Assembly (NCBI GenBank): GCA_035536235.1
Contig: DATLOQ010000123.1
Coordinates: 5,328 to 69,327 of the forward strand
Origin: DATLNF01 sp035536235
GTDB taxonomy: Bacteria > Actinomycetota > Actinomycetes > BP-191
DNA: 64,000 nucleotides
Direction: 5' to 3'
Shown here: piece after piece, positions 1 to 7,655 of the stretch
How the letters are laid out: each line of letters opens with the position of its first letter
Position numbering within the stretch: position 1 is the stretch's first letter
The notes under the pieces: generated by a model
The model's database searches: none
Told to the model about the DNA's origin: nothing
What the model saw: only the letters and a program-made list of their open reading frames with translations
Made by a program: the position numbers and the translations under genes

Positions 1-137
1 ACGAGCGCAGCTTCGGCCCGCAGAACCACGAAGGCGTGTCGCAGGACGACATGTACTTCGGGCGCTTCGACCGCATGCGCTTCCAGCCGGTGACCGACGA
101 CATCCTCTCGGGGAACCTCCCGCCGATTCCGCAGTAG
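1..137 (+). CDS. C-terminal end of an unidentified protein, cut by the window edge
   Basis: An open frame enters from the left edge and ends at TAG 135-137, giving about 44 residues including GPQNHEGVSQDDMYFGRF. The N-terminal part is outside the window, so the family cannot be fixed. The GP-x-NHEGV stretch near the end recalls C-termini of branched-chain amino-acid type solute-binding proteins, but this is only a resemblance. The reading frame ends 23 bases before the next gene on the same strand. Confidence 0.4.
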   Translation, partial: ERSFGPQNHEGVSQDDMYFGRFDRMRFQPVTDDILSGNLPPIPQ

Positions 138-147
138 CGTCAACGGG

Positions 148-153
148 TAGCGT
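148..153 (+). promoter_or_regulatory. Candidate -10 element TAGCGT for leaderless transcription of the SRAP gene
   Basis: TAGCGT fits the actinobacterial TANNNT -10 pattern and lies 7 bases before the ATG at 161. No Shine-Dalgarno sequence precedes that ATG. The geometry predicts a transcript that starts at or next to the start codon. No clear -35 is visible. Confidence 0.4.
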
Positions 154-160
154 CGCGGTC

Positions 161-907
161 ATGTGCGGTCGCTTCTCTGCGTCGATGAGCACAGCCGACC
201 TCGCGTCCTTCTTCGGCATCCGCGACCCCGAGGTGCGCACCGAAGCACTCGCGCCGAGCTGGAACGTCGCGCCCACTGACAGCGTGCACGCGGTGCTGGA
301 GCGGCATCCTCGGGACGAGGCGGGCGGGCGGGACGAGACCGTGGTCGATCGGCAGCTGCGCGCGTGTCGGTGGGGCCTGGTGCCGTCCTGGGCGAAAGAC
401 CGCAAGGTCGGCGCCCGGTTGATCAACGCGCGGGCCGAGTCGGTCGCGGACAAGCCGGCGTTTCGCAAGGCCTTCCTCGCCCGTCGCTGCCTGATCCCGG
501 CCGACGGCTACTACGAGTGGCTGCGGCAGGCCGACGGTCGAAAGCAGCCGTTCTTCATCCGGCGTCGGGACGACGTGCCCGTGGTGCTGGCCGGGCTCTA
601 CGAGATCTGGCGTGACCCGGCCGGGCCAGCCGACGGCGAGCTCCTGTGGTCCTGCACCGTCGTGACGACGGAGGCCTGCTCCGCGGTCCGGCAGATCCAT
701 GATCGGATGCCGGTGCTGCTCGCGCCGGCGGCTTGGGATCGCTGGCTCGACCCGGCGTACGACGATGCGGAGAGCCTGCGGGCGCTGCTGGTGCCGCCCC
801 CGCCGGAGTCGATCGAGGCGTGGCCGGTGTCGCCCTTGGTGAGCAGCGTGCGCAACCAGGGCCCGCAGCTGGTGGAGCCGATCACGCCTGAGGAGACGTT
901 GTTCTGA
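161..907 (+). CDS. SOS response-associated peptidase (SRAP/YedK/HMCES family)
   Basis: The 248-residue protein begins MCGRFS, with the invariant Cys2 that in this family becomes the N-terminal catalytic residue after Met removal. Cys2 forms a thiazolidine crosslink with abasic sites in single-stranded DNA and so shields them. Other family marks are NVAPT near residue 36, the INARAES segment, CLIPADGYYEW with its conserved Glu, and the late IHDRMPVLL histidine motif. Full length for the family. Its role would be protection of abasic sites at replication forks. The start follows a TAGCGT hexamer by 7 bases and has no ribosome binding site, so leaderless translation is likely. Confidence 0.95.
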   Translation: MCGRFSASMSTADLASFFGIRDPEVRTEALAPSWNVAPTDSVHAVLERHPRDEAGGRDETVVDRQLRACRWGLVPSWAKDRKVGARLINARAESVADKPAFRKAFLARRCLIPADGYYEWLRQADGRKQPFFIRRRDDVPVVLAGLYEIWRDPAGPADGELLWSCTVVTTEACSAVRQIHDRMPVLLAPAAWDRWLDPAYDDAESLRALLVPPPPESIEAWPVSPLVSSVRNQGPQLVEPITPEETLF

Positions 908-925
908 CGGGCCGAGGGGAGCCCG

Positions 926-2032
926 CTACGTGCGATTCTTACCGGGCTGCGTCGGAGTGACCGTCGGCACCGCCGCGAAGGTGGCATAGGCCGGCAGCGA
1001 GTTCTTCTTGCCGTTCGGCGGCCGCGGCGGGCCCCCGGGCGGCGGCGGGGTCGGGTCAGGCGGCGGCGACGGGGTTGGCGCAGGGTCTGGGGTGGTCGAC
1101 GGGGCGGGGCTCTGCCCGGCCCCGTCCGGGGAGGCGCTCGCCGTCGGCGACGCGACTCCCGAGGGAGCAACGACGGGGCTTGCGGACGCGCTGGCGTCGG
1201 GGGCCGGCGACACCGCGCCCGGGCCGCCCGTCGGGGTGGCAACGGGAGTGGGGGCAGGGGTCGGCTTCCCCGGTCCTCTCTCCGGGCCGGTGGGGCTCGC
1301 GGACGCAGATCCGGCGGGTGACGCGGAGGCGCTCGGCACGGCCGAGGGACTTAGGGATGGAGCAGTCGAGGGCGTGGCGCTGGCCGTCGGGGGCGGAGTC
1401 GGGGCCGAGCCGTTGCCGTTGCCGTTGCCCTGGCCATTGCCGCGAGCGGGCGGCGGTGTTGACGCCGCGGCGGTCGGGGACGGCTGGCTCGCCGGAGCTT
1501 CGGAGCGGCGCGGCTCGACGCGCTCTTCGGCGGCCGGCTGTGGCTCGACGTGGTGTTCCGCGGGGCCGGGCTCCGGTCGGGGATGCGTCGGTCGGGAGGC
1601 CGGGGGCGCAGTCGCCTCAGGGCGAGTTGGCGCCCGATCTGCGGGGGGCCTCGGCCGGGGCAGCACGGGCGGGGACGCGACCACGGGAAGGACGATGCGG
1701 CTGCCGACCGGACTTGCCGTCGCCTCGGCGAAGGCACGGTTCGCCGCGGAAGCAGCCGCGCTCTGGCGGGTTGAGCCGGGCGCGGCTGCTTCCGCGGCGC
1801 GCCGGGCGTCTGCCGCGGAGACGCCCCGCCGGGCGGCCTTCTCGGGCCCGTTCTCGGCGCGGGAGTCGACTTCGACATCCTGGGGATGCGCACCAGAGCC
1901 CAACAGCCGAGGAATGGCCGAGATCCCCTGCCCGCCATGCCCGGTTGCGAATAGCAGCAGGCAGGACAGCGTGGTGAGCAGGACCAGAGCGACGAGGGGC
2001 AGCCAACGGGCTTGCTCAGTCCGGGCCTTCAC
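926..2032 (-). CDS. Membrane-anchored or secreted Pro/Ala/Ser-rich low-complexity protein
   Basis: GTG at 2032 is preferred as start because GAGGAG lies about 7 bases upstream, giving 368 residues; a GTG at 2098 is an alternative. A single hydrophobic segment near residues 10-31 (LPLVALVLLTTLSCLLLF) is followed by some 330 residues that are almost wholly Pro, Ala, Ser and Thr, with a GNGQGNGNGNG stretch. This suggests an anchored extracellular disordered stalk or cell-wall-spanning protein. No catalytic domain is visible and the function is unknown. The opposite strand also shows long open frames, but these are by-products of the biased composition. It converges with the SRAP gene, 18 bases apart. 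Confidence 0.6.
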   Translation of the reverse strand: MKARTEQARWLPLVALVLLTTLSCLLLFATGHGGQGISAIPRLLGSGAHPQDVEVDSRAENGPEKAARRGVSAADARRAAEAAAPGSTRQSAAASAANRAFAEATASPVGSRIVLPVVASPPVLPRPRPPADRAPTRPEATAPPASRPTHPRPEPGPAEHHVEPQPAAEERVEPRRSEAPASQPSPTAAASTPPPARGNGQGNGNGNGSAPTPPPTASATPSTAPSLSPSAVPSASASPAGSASASPTGPERGPGKPTPAPTPVATPTGGPGAVSPAPDASASASPVVAPSGVASPTASASPDGAGQSPAPSTTPDPAPTPSPPPDPTPPPPGGPPRPPNGKKNSLPAYATFAAVPTVTPTQPGKNRT

Positions 2033-2112
2033 GCGCGCTCCTCGTAGCCTGCGGGACCGGCGCCGGTGAAACCGTGGTGGCCTCGCGGTCGACCTCACTC
2101 AGAAGTGTGACG

Positions 2113-2131
2113 TGACTACTCTCTGTAGTCA
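2113..2131. promoter_or_regulatory. 7-bp inverted repeat TGACTAC-N5-GTAGTCA upstream of the Pro-rich gene
   Basis: TGACTAC at 2113-2119 and GTAGTCA at 2125-2131 form a perfect dyad with spacer TCTCT, about 81 bases before the GTG at 2032. On the minus strand the outer arm reads TTGACT, which could also serve as a -35 element. The dyad may be an operator for a dimeric regulator; which regulator is unknown. Confidence 0.35.
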
Positions 2132-2206
2132 ATGCGCAACTGGTCACGGGCTGGCAAATCCGCGGGTTCGCATCCGATGTGCCCCACAGCCGCCGCGGCT
2201 GGCGCG

Positions 2207-3484
2207 CTAGAGCCGCCGCCAGGTGGCCACGCCGGCTCCGATGACAGCGACAGCGCCGAGGGCGGTCAAGGCGATCGGCACCGGCCGCGGCTGCACGGGC
2301 CGCGGCCGCCGAGAGCGGACCTGCGCCTCGGCCAGGGAGTAGCGGAAGACCGTGGACGTCGGACCCGGCCCGGGATGCCCCAGGTACGGCGCCACGTCAT
2401 CGGCCCGGGCTGCGGCCGCTGCCGCGGCGACGAGCACGTCCGTCGCCGCTCGCCGGGCGTCCGCGTCAGGGCGCGTCGCTGCCCAGTCCCGCCAGGAGGC
2501 CGCCCCCGCTGGCGGGGTGAGCTGCCGCGGGTCGAGGGCGGGTACGACGGTGAGGTCGAGCACCAGCCGGCCGGCGGTCGGGACGTCGAGGGAGATCTGC
2601 GCGGACCCCTGCAGGACGCCGGCCAGCGCCGCGCCGTCGCCGGCAGCGGTGGCGACGGTCCCCGGGCCGCTCACGGCAACGCCGCCGGCGCCCGGCACGG
2701 TCACCGTGCCGGCGATGCGCAGCGGCGCGCTCACTGTCAGCGTTCGGGTGCCCACTCCGGTCGCCCGCAGCGCTCGGGGAAGCCCCCGACCGGCCACCGG
2801 CGGCGGTGCGTTGGTGCGATCTGCCGAGCTGCTGCGGAGCAGGTCGAGGGGCCCGGCCAGGTCGACGGCGGCGACATCGCCGGTGGGCACACTCACCGGC
2901 CGGGCCGTCTGGTTGACCAAGCGCAGCAGAGCTCGGCCCGCGCCGGGGAGGACCCCGCCGGGACCGATCGGCCGCGTGCCCGAGGTCGGTTGCCAGCCGA
3001 TCTCCACCCGCAGCGGCAGCACGAGCGCCTCCCGTGCCGGGTCGAGCTCGAGATCGGCGGCGAGAGCGCGCTCGCCGGGCACGAAGCCCTGCCAGACCAC
3101 GGTGCCGCGCTGGATGATCGGCGCGGTGGTCCCGTCGAGCGCGGTGACCCGCAGTGCCGGTCCCCGCTCGCGGATGGCGAAATCGCCGGTGCCGCGCAGG
3201 AGCAAGCGCTGGGTCACCGTGACTCGGGCGGGCGACCCGTCAGGGAGCAGGCGGACGACGATTCGCTCGTCATCGCGCACCGGGCCCGGGACGAACGTCG
3301 TCCGCCGACGCTCGGGCGTCACCACTTCAGGGGCGACCAGTGGAATCTCGCCAGTCGGCGTCGGCAGGAGGAGCTGAGCCGGCCGGGGTTCAGTCGGCGG
3401 AGGTGACTGAGCCTGGCTCGGACCGCTCAGCCCGCCGGCGAGGGACGCTGCGCTCAGGGCGGCGACGACACGCGACCGGTTCAT
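2207..3484 (-). CDS. Exported protein of unknown function with a C-terminal membrane anchor
   Basis: The 425-residue protein has an N-terminal signal peptide (MNRSRVVAALSAASLAGGLSG, likely cleavage near AQA) and a C-terminal hydrophobic segment (IALTALGAVAVIGAGVATW) ending in RRL. This implies a type I topology with the main part outside the cell. The middle is beta-rich with many Val, Thr and Gly residues and no recognised catalytic motif; a stretch near residues 330-370 is Ala-rich. It is divergent from the DksA-like gene at 3626. I do not recognise the family. Confidence 0.65.
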   Translation of the reverse strand: MNRSRVVAALSAASLAGGLSGPSQAQSPPPTEPRPAQLLLPTPTGEIPLVAPEVVTPERRRTTFVPGPVRDDERIVVRLLPDGSPARVTVTQRLLLRGTGDFAIRERGPALRVTALDGTTAPIIQRGTVVWQGFVPGERALAADLELDPAREALVLPLRVEIGWQPTSGTRPIGPGGVLPGAGRALLRLVNQTARPVSVPTGDVAAVDLAGPLDLLRSSSADRTNAPPPVAGRGLPRALRATGVGTRTLTVSAPLRIAGTVTVPGAGGVAVSGPGTVATAAGDGAALAGVLQGSAQISLDVPTAGRLVLDLTVVPALDPRQLTPPAGAASWRDWAATRPDADARRAATDVLVAAAAAAARADDVAPYLGHPGPGPTSTVFRYSLAEAQVRSRRPRPVQPRPVPIALTALGAVAVIGAGVATWRRL

Positions 3485-3625
3485 AGCACGAGCGTACGGC
3501 GGTGTTTGTTCCGGCGAACTGTGGGCAGAGGCCGCGAAGAGGGTCTTGCGGGCAGTTGCCTGCGCCCGTTAGACACCTCGTGTCGGCTGCGCAGCGCGGT
3601 CACCCACCCGACGAGGAGCTCTCTC

Positions 3626-3976
3626 TTGGATGACGCCAGCGCCCGGAAACGTCTCGAGCAGCTGCTCGCCGACCTCGACTCGTCGGCGCAGACGTTGGAT
3701 CCGGACGACGCGACGGAGGCGGGTGTGCTCGGCCACTTGGACGAGCACCCGGCCGAAGTGGCGTCGGAGCTGACGGAGCAGGAGCGCGAAGCTGCCCTGA
3801 TGGCGGTGGTCGCCCAGCAGCGCGAGGAAGTGCGCAGCGCTCTCACCCGACTTGATGACGGCGTCTACGGCACCTGCGTCGACTGCAGCAAGCCATTACC
3901 GGATGAGCGACTCGACGCGCGGCCAGAGGCCGCGCGGTGCATTGGCTGCCAGAGCACTATGGAGAGCGCCCGATGA
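3626..3976 (+). CDS. DksA/TraR-type C4 zinc-finger protein
   Basis: A TTG start at 3626 is chosen because GAGGAG at 3613-3618 lies 7 bases upstream, giving 116 residues. The N-terminal two thirds form a charged helical hairpin (RKRLEQLLADLDSSAQTLD), and the C-terminus carries the DksA/TraR zinc finger GVYGTCVDCSKPLPDERLDARPEA ending CIGC, with four cysteines in two CxxC pairs. Such proteins bind the RNA polymerase secondary channel or act as small transcription factors. Short forms like this are common in actinobacteria and are not proven DksA equivalents. The stop overlaps the following WhiB gene in ATGA, so the two are probably co-translated. Confidence 0.85.
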   Translation: MDDASARKRLEQLLADLDSSAQTLDPDDATEAGVLGHLDEHPAEVASELTEQEREAALMAVVAQQREEVRSALTRLDDGVYGTCVDCSKPLPDERLDARPEAARCIGCQSTMESAR

Positions 3977-4293
3977 GCCGATCGAACAACCTTGCGCCGG
4001 AAGCGACCCGCGTCGTACGCCGGGACCCGCGATTCCGCGCCGCGCAGAGTGAACGGGTGCCCGCCCCGGAGTGGCGCAGTCAGGGCGAGTGCTTGCGGCA
4101 CGACCCGGAGATGTTCTTCCCCAACGCGGCCGAGGATCCCGGGGCGGCGATGGAGGTCTGCGGACGGTGCTCCGTCGTCGGGCCCTGTCTGGCAGCAGCG
4201 CTCGACAGCGGCGAGTGCGACGGCGTGTGGGGTGGCACCACGCCCGAGGAGCGCCGCACCATGCGCGACGTCTGGCTGCGCCAGCGCGGTTAG
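3973..4293 (+). CDS. WhiB-like (Wbl) iron-sulfur regulatory protein
   Basis: This 106-residue protein shows the Wbl signature: a first cysteine in GECLRHD, then VCGRCSVVGPC with CxxC and CxxxxxC spacing, and the GVWGG turn followed by basic residues. Wbl proteins bind a [4Fe-4S] cluster and act with sigma-factor region 4 to control development, redox or antibiotic responses. ATG 3973 overlaps the upstream stop. The N-terminal tail is long and basic compared with WhiB1. The C-terminus ends soon after the GVWGG helix, so the DNA-binding tail is short. The subclass cannot be assigned with confidence. Confidence 0.9.
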   Translation: MSRSNNLAPEATRVVRRDPRFRAAQSERVPAPEWRSQGECLRHDPEMFFPNAAEDPGAAMEVCGRCSVVGPCLAAALDSGECDGVWGGTTPEERRTMRDVWLRQRG

Positions 4294-4349
4294 CAGGTCC
4301 GGCGGGCCCGCGACCGCGGGAGCAGGTCCGGCCGCGCGGTCGAGTGTGC

Positions 4350-5120
4350 TCACCCTCTCCGGCGGGCCGACGCGACCAGGTGGATGCCGATCGACTCGCC
4401 CTCGCGCTCGCGCGAGAGGGCCACCTCGGCATCCACCAGAGAGGCAAGCGACGAGGCATCCTCGCGCAGCGCGCGCTCAACGGCTTCGCGGCTCAGCACC
4501 GTCCGTGGTCGGATCCACTCCACGGCGAACCCGCTGTCATCGAGGTCGTCCGCCAGCTCTTCCGGCCAGAAGCACCGGGTGATCGAGCCGTCCTCGTGCG
4601 GGATCAGCACGACATCGGCGGACGGCACGTCGGCGAGCTCGGCCCAGCGGGACTGCTCAGCCAGCCGTGACAGGCCCAGCCCCAGGGAGTCGACGCAGAG
4701 CAGCAGTCGGCCGCCCGGCGCCAGCATGCGGCGGATCGAGAGCAGCACATCCTCAGCGGCGAGGTGTGCCGACAGCGCTCCGGACTCCGCCACCACGCCA
4801 TCGACGCAGCCGTCGGCGATCCACCGCGTCGGAAAGCTCTCCGCGATGACGGGCGAGACGTCGGGTCGGGCCGGCTCCGCGATCAGCGTCGACTTCCTCG
4901 GGTCGTCGACAAGGCGGATCACATCGTGTCCCTCGGCCGCCATGTTCGCCGAGTGGCGGCCGGGCCCGCGGCTCAGGTCGAGGATGCGTGACCGTCGGTG
5001 TGGCAGCCACTCGTGCAGCTGATGACGGGCGACCTCGTCGTAGAAGGTCCAGAAGGGGGACGGGTCCTTCCCGGGAAGTAGAGGTCCGTCTCGACCACGC
5101 CGCTCGAAGTCTGGGAGCAC
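4350..5120 (-). CDS. Class I SAM-dependent methyltransferase-like protein
   Basis: GTG at 5120 is the likely start, preceded by a GAGGG stretch, giving 256 residues; an in-frame ATG at 5177 would run into the divergent gene. The SAM-binding glycine motif appears as ILDLSRGPGRHS, where the usual GCG is replaced by SRG, followed by an acidic post-I region and the LAPGGRLLLCVDS motif typical of these folds. The substrate is unknown. The altered motif I may mean weak activity or an unusual cofactor pose. It is divergent from the alpha/beta hydrolase at 5171. Confidence 0.65.
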   Translation of the reverse strand: MLPDFERRGRDGPLLPGKDPSPFWTFYDEVARHQLHEWLPHRRSRILDLSRGPGRHSANMAAEGHDVIRLVDDPRKSTLIAEPARPDVSPVIAESFPTRWIADGCVDGVVAESGALSAHLAAEDVLLSIRRMLAPGGRLLLCVDSLGLGLSRLAEQSRWAELADVPSADVVLIPHEDGSITRCFWPEELADDLDDSGFAVEWIRPRTVLSREAVERALREDASSLASLVDAEVALSREREGESIGIHLVASARRRG

Positions 5121-5170
5121 ACCCCGCCCTCTACCCTCAGCGTTCGAGTCGAACCGGCACGAGGACGGCG

Positions 5171-5830
5171 ATGGCACAGGTCGAGACCAGGCGCGGACTG
5201 GCCGCCGTGCACCTCAGCGTGCCCGAGCGCGCCCCCGCGCTCGTGCTGCTCGGCCACGGCGCCGGCGGAGACTCGTCCGCGCCCGCCCTCGCTGCGGTCG
5301 CGACCGCGCTGCTGGTCGCGGGAGTAGCGGTAGCCAGCTTTGACCAGCCCGACCGGGTGGCGGGCCGGCGGATGCCGGCCCCTGCGCCACACCTCGATGC
5401 AGCTGCGATGGACGTCGTCCACTGGCTGCGCTCACGCCCGGGTCTGGCCTCGGTCCCGCTCGTGGTGGGCGGCAAGAGCAGCGGGGCGCGGGTCGCGTGT
5501 CGCACGGCGCACGTCGGCGGAGCGGTCGGGGTCGTTGCGCTCGGCTTTCCGTTGCATCCGCCGACGAGCCCCGGCCGGAGCCGCGCCGCAGAGCTGCACC
5601 TCGCCAGCGCTCCGGTCCTGGTCTGCCAGGGCAGTCGGGACATCTTCGGTTCGCCGGCGGAGGTGGCCGACGCGGGACTCGGCCTGGCGGGACTCACCGT
5701 CCACGCAGTGGCCGGCGGGGACCACTCCTTTCGGGCGCGTCAGGTGGACGGCCGGACGACGGCGCAGTGCCTGGCTGAGGTGGCCGACGTGGTGGTGCAG
5801 TGGGTGGGTGCTCAGACCGGCACGACGTAG
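5171..5830 (+). CDS. Alpha/beta hydrolase (KANL3/TEX30-like family)
   Basis: ATG 5171 follows GAGG by 6 bases, giving 219 residues. The fold is supported by LVLLGHGAGGDS (oxyanion loop), the nucleophile elbow VGGKSSGAR with Ser in GKSSG, a putative catalytic Asp in CQGSRDIFG and His in AGGDHSF. The length matches the small bacterial hydrolases related to human TEX30. The substrate is unknown; an ester or carboxyl substrate is likely. Its 3' end overlaps the 3' end of the convergent DtxR gene by 19 bases. Confidence 0.8.
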   Translation: MAQVETRRGLAAVHLSVPERAPALVLLGHGAGGDSSAPALAAVATALLVAGVAVASFDQPDRVAGRRMPAPAPHLDAAAMDVVHWLRSRPGLASVPLVVGGKSSGARVACRTAHVGGAVGVVALGFPLHPPTSPGRSRAAELHLASAPVLVCQGSRDIFGSPAEVADAGLGLAGLTVHAVAGGDHSFRARQVDGRTTAQCLAEVADVVVQWVGAQTGTT

Positions 5831-6477
5831 ACGTACGCCGCTACGGTCGTCGCCAGCTCGACCTTGAGATCGCCCGCCGCCATGACCCAGGTCGAGTCGG
5901 GATCGGAGCTCACCACCTGCACACGCGCACCGGGGATGAACCCATGCTCTTCGAGGACGCGCAGCCCGGCCGTGTTGGACTCGAGGGCCTCGTCGATCCG
6001 GCTGACCCGCACCGACACGTCGTACGGCGCCGCAGACAGGGCCACGGCGTCCTCCATCGGCACCTCGTTGGTGGACCCGGGGATCGGGTTGCCGTGCGGA
6101 CAGCTGCCGGGGTCGCCGAGCAGGGTCACCAGGTGCGCTTCGAGGTTGGGGCTGATCGCGTGCTCGAGCCGGCAGGCTTCCTCGTGGACTTGGTGCCAGG
6201 GCACCTTCAGCACGTCGACGAGCAGTCGCTCGGCGAGGCGGTGCCGGCGGACCATCGATGTGGCGTAGGCACGCCCGGTGGGGGTGAGGCGCATCTGGCG
6301 GTCCGCCCCCAGCACGAGGTAGCCCTCGCGCTCGAGCCGGCCCACTGTCTCCGAGACACTCGGCGCGGAGACGCCGAGGCGTTCGACCAGGCGGGCGCGC
6401 ATCGGCGGGATGCCCGCTTCCTCGAGCTCGAAGATCGTCTCGAGGTATTCCTCCGTGGCCGGATGGAAGTCGCCCAT
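5812..6477 (-). CDS. ideR: DtxR/IdeR-family iron-dependent transcriptional regulator
   Basis: The 221 residues cover an N-terminal winged helix (about 1-70), a dimerisation and metal domain (about 75-140) and a C-terminal SH3-like domain, as in DtxR and IdeR. Metal ligands are in place: the MVRRHRLAE segment supplies the ancillary His and Glu, and HQVHEEACRLEHAIS supplies the ancillary His plus the primary Cys, Glu and His. Such proteins repress iron uptake and siderophore genes when Fe(II) is bound. The closest alternative is a manganese-sensing MntR, but those lack the SH3 domain. No canonical iron box was found in this window. Confidence 0.85.
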   Translation of the reverse strand: MGDFHPATEEYLETIFELEEAGIPPMRARLVERLGVSAPSVSETVGRLEREGYLVLGADRQMRLTPTGRAYATSMVRRHRLAERLLVDVLKVPWHQVHEEACRLEHAISPNLEAHLVTLLGDPGSCPHGNPIPGSTNEVPMEDAVALSAAPYDVSVRVSRIDEALESNTAGLRVLEEHGFIPGARVQVVSSDPDSTWVMAAGDLKVELATTVAAYVYVVPV

Positions 6478-6519
6478 GCGCCCATCCTAGGCACAGAAGG
6501 CAGGCCGGCCCTGGGGGCT

Positions 6520-6547
6520 GGAATGCGTCGGTGGCTCCTCAGCGTTG
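6520..6547 (+). promoter_or_regulatory. SigR-type promoter upstream of sigR (GGAAT-N19-GTTG)
   Basis: GGAAT at 6520-6524 and GTTG at 6544-6547 are separated by 19 bases, matching the known SigR/SigH consensus GGAAT-N18/19-GTT. SigR is known to autoregulate from such a promoter in Streptomyces and mycobacteria. The predicted start point (about 6553-6556) coincides with an in-frame ATG at 6556 that would extend SigR by 48 residues. Confidence 0.75.
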
Positions 6548-6699
6548 GGCCGATCATGGTTGGCCCTCCGCGAGCCGTCTCCTCTTCCCAGTGCCGCGTG
6601 CCCGCTGGCCGCTGCGGCACCCGGGGTGCGCATGGCAGCCGGCGGCGCGGTGCCGTAGCCTCGGCGGTCCCGGCGACCTCCGTCGCCCCCCGCTTGGAG

Positions 6700-7308
6700 G
6701 TGAGTCGCGTCGAAGAGACGCTCGAGCAGCGCAGTGACCGGTTCGAGCGCACGGCCCTGCCGTTCCTCGACCAGCTCTACTCAGCCGCCCTTCGGCTGAC
6801 TCGCAACCCTGCCGACGCCGAAGATCTGGTGCAGGAGACCTTCGTCAAGGCCTTCGCTGCATTCCACCAGTTCGAGGAGGGCACCAACCTCAAGGCGTGG
6901 CTCTACCGCATCCTGACCAATACCTACATCAACATCTATCGCAAGAAGCAGCGTGAGCCCCAGCAGCACGGTGTCGACGAGATCGAGGACTGGTCGCTGG
7001 CCCGTGCGGCCGAGCACACTGCTGCGGGGCTGCCGAGCGCGGAGACCCAAGCTCTCGACCACCTGCCGGACAGCGACGTCAAGGACGCGCTGGCGGCGCT
7101 GCCCGATGACTTCCGGATGGCGGTCTACTACGCCGACATCGAGGGCTTCTCGTACAAGGAGATTGCCGAGATCATGGGGACTCCGATCGGTACGGTGATG
7201 TCGCGCCTGCACCGAGGGCGCAAGTCGTTGCAGAAGGCGCTCTACGCCTATGCGCTTGACCGCGGCGTCATCCGCCCACCGACGCAGGCTGAGGGGGCTC
7301 AGGCATGA
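6700..7308 (+). CDS. sigR: RNA polymerase ECF sigma factor SigR (SigH of mycobacteria)
   Basis: The 202-residue form begins at GTG 6700. Region 2 is typical of SigR (RLTRNPADAEDLVQETFVKA, then NLKAWLYRILTNTYIN), and region 4 carries FSYKEIAEIMGTPIGTVMSR. Sequence and the overlapping RsrA gene identify it as the thiol-oxidative stress sigma factor, which drives thioredoxin, mycothiol and protease genes. Start choice is uncertain: the GGAG just before GTG 6700 is too close for ideal initiation, and the frame stays open upstream. ATG 6556, at the predicted start of a SigR-type transcript, would add 48 residues, comparable to the extended unstable SigR' described in Streptomyces. Confidence 0.93.
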   Translation: MSRVEETLEQRSDRFERTALPFLDQLYSAALRLTRNPADAEDLVQETFVKAFAAFHQFEEGTNLKAWLYRILTNTYINIYRKKQREPQQHGVDEIEDWSLARAAEHTAAGLPSAETQALDHLPDSDVKDALAALPDDFRMAVYYADIEGFSYKEIAEIMGTPIGTVMSRLHRGRKSLQKALYAYALDRGVIRPPTQAEGAQA

Positions 7309-7586
7309 GCTGCGGCACACCGCATGATGGCTGCGCCAAGGTCATCGAGGCCGTCTACCTCTACCTCGATGGGGAAATGGACGACGCTGACTGCGCCGAG
7401 GTGCGCTCCCACCTCGAAGACTGCGTCCCATGCTTGCGCGAGTACGGCCTGGAAGAGGACTTCAAACGGCTGGTGGCCCGCAAGTGCGGGTGCGACCCGG
7501 CTCCCGAGGAGCTCCGGTCTCGGGTGCTGACCCGGCTCCGCGAAGTGCGGGTCGAGCTGGCGACAGTGGAGTTCCGCACCGACTGA
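7305..7586 (+). CDS. rsrA: Anti-sigma factor RsrA (mycothiol-system zinc-binding ZAS protein)
   Basis: The 93-residue protein starts in the ATGA overlap with sigR. It shows the ZAS motif HLEDCVPC (H-x3-C-x2-C) plus Cys3 and Cys10 at the N-terminus and the late Cys pair in RKCGCDP, matching the redox cysteines and zinc ligands of RsrA. In the reduced state it binds and silences SigR. Disulfide formation ejects zinc and frees the sigma factor. Length and order (sigR then rsrA) are standard. Confidence 0.95.
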   Translation: MSCGTPHDGCAKVIEAVYLYLDGEMDDADCAEVRSHLEDCVPCLREYGLEEDFKRLVARKCGCDPAPEELRSRVLTRLREVRVELATVEFRTD

Positions 7587-7642
7587 TCTGCCTGATCTCT
7601 CGCCGCTCAGTGCGTGCTCGGTAGGGAGCGGCGTGCGGTGGG

Positions 7643-7648
7643 TAGGGT
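7643..7648 (+). promoter_or_regulatory. Candidate -10 element TAGGGT for a leaderless epimerase transcript
   Basis: TAGGGT (TANNNT) lies 7 bases before ATG 7656, with no clear Shine-Dalgarno sequence between. This matches the spacing seen at other likely leaderless genes in the window. Confidence 0.35.
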
Positions 7649-7655
7649 CGACCTC

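Noticed and set aside
1008..2069. Long open frame on the plus strand opposite the Pro-rich gene
   Set aside because: It is the shadow of GC-rich low-complexity coding on the minus strand; it is Gly/Ala-rich with no ribosome site, while the minus frame has a signal/anchor segment and GAGGAG.
5831..6520. Search for an iron box (TTAGGTTAGGCTAACCTAA type) near the DtxR gene and elsewhere
   Set aside because: No close match was found by eye in the intergenic regions.
5800..6555. In-frame upstream extension of sigR back to 5800
   Set aside because: This part lies opposite the DtxR gene and is its shadow; only the portion from ATG 6556, downstream of the SigR-type promoter, is a credible extension.
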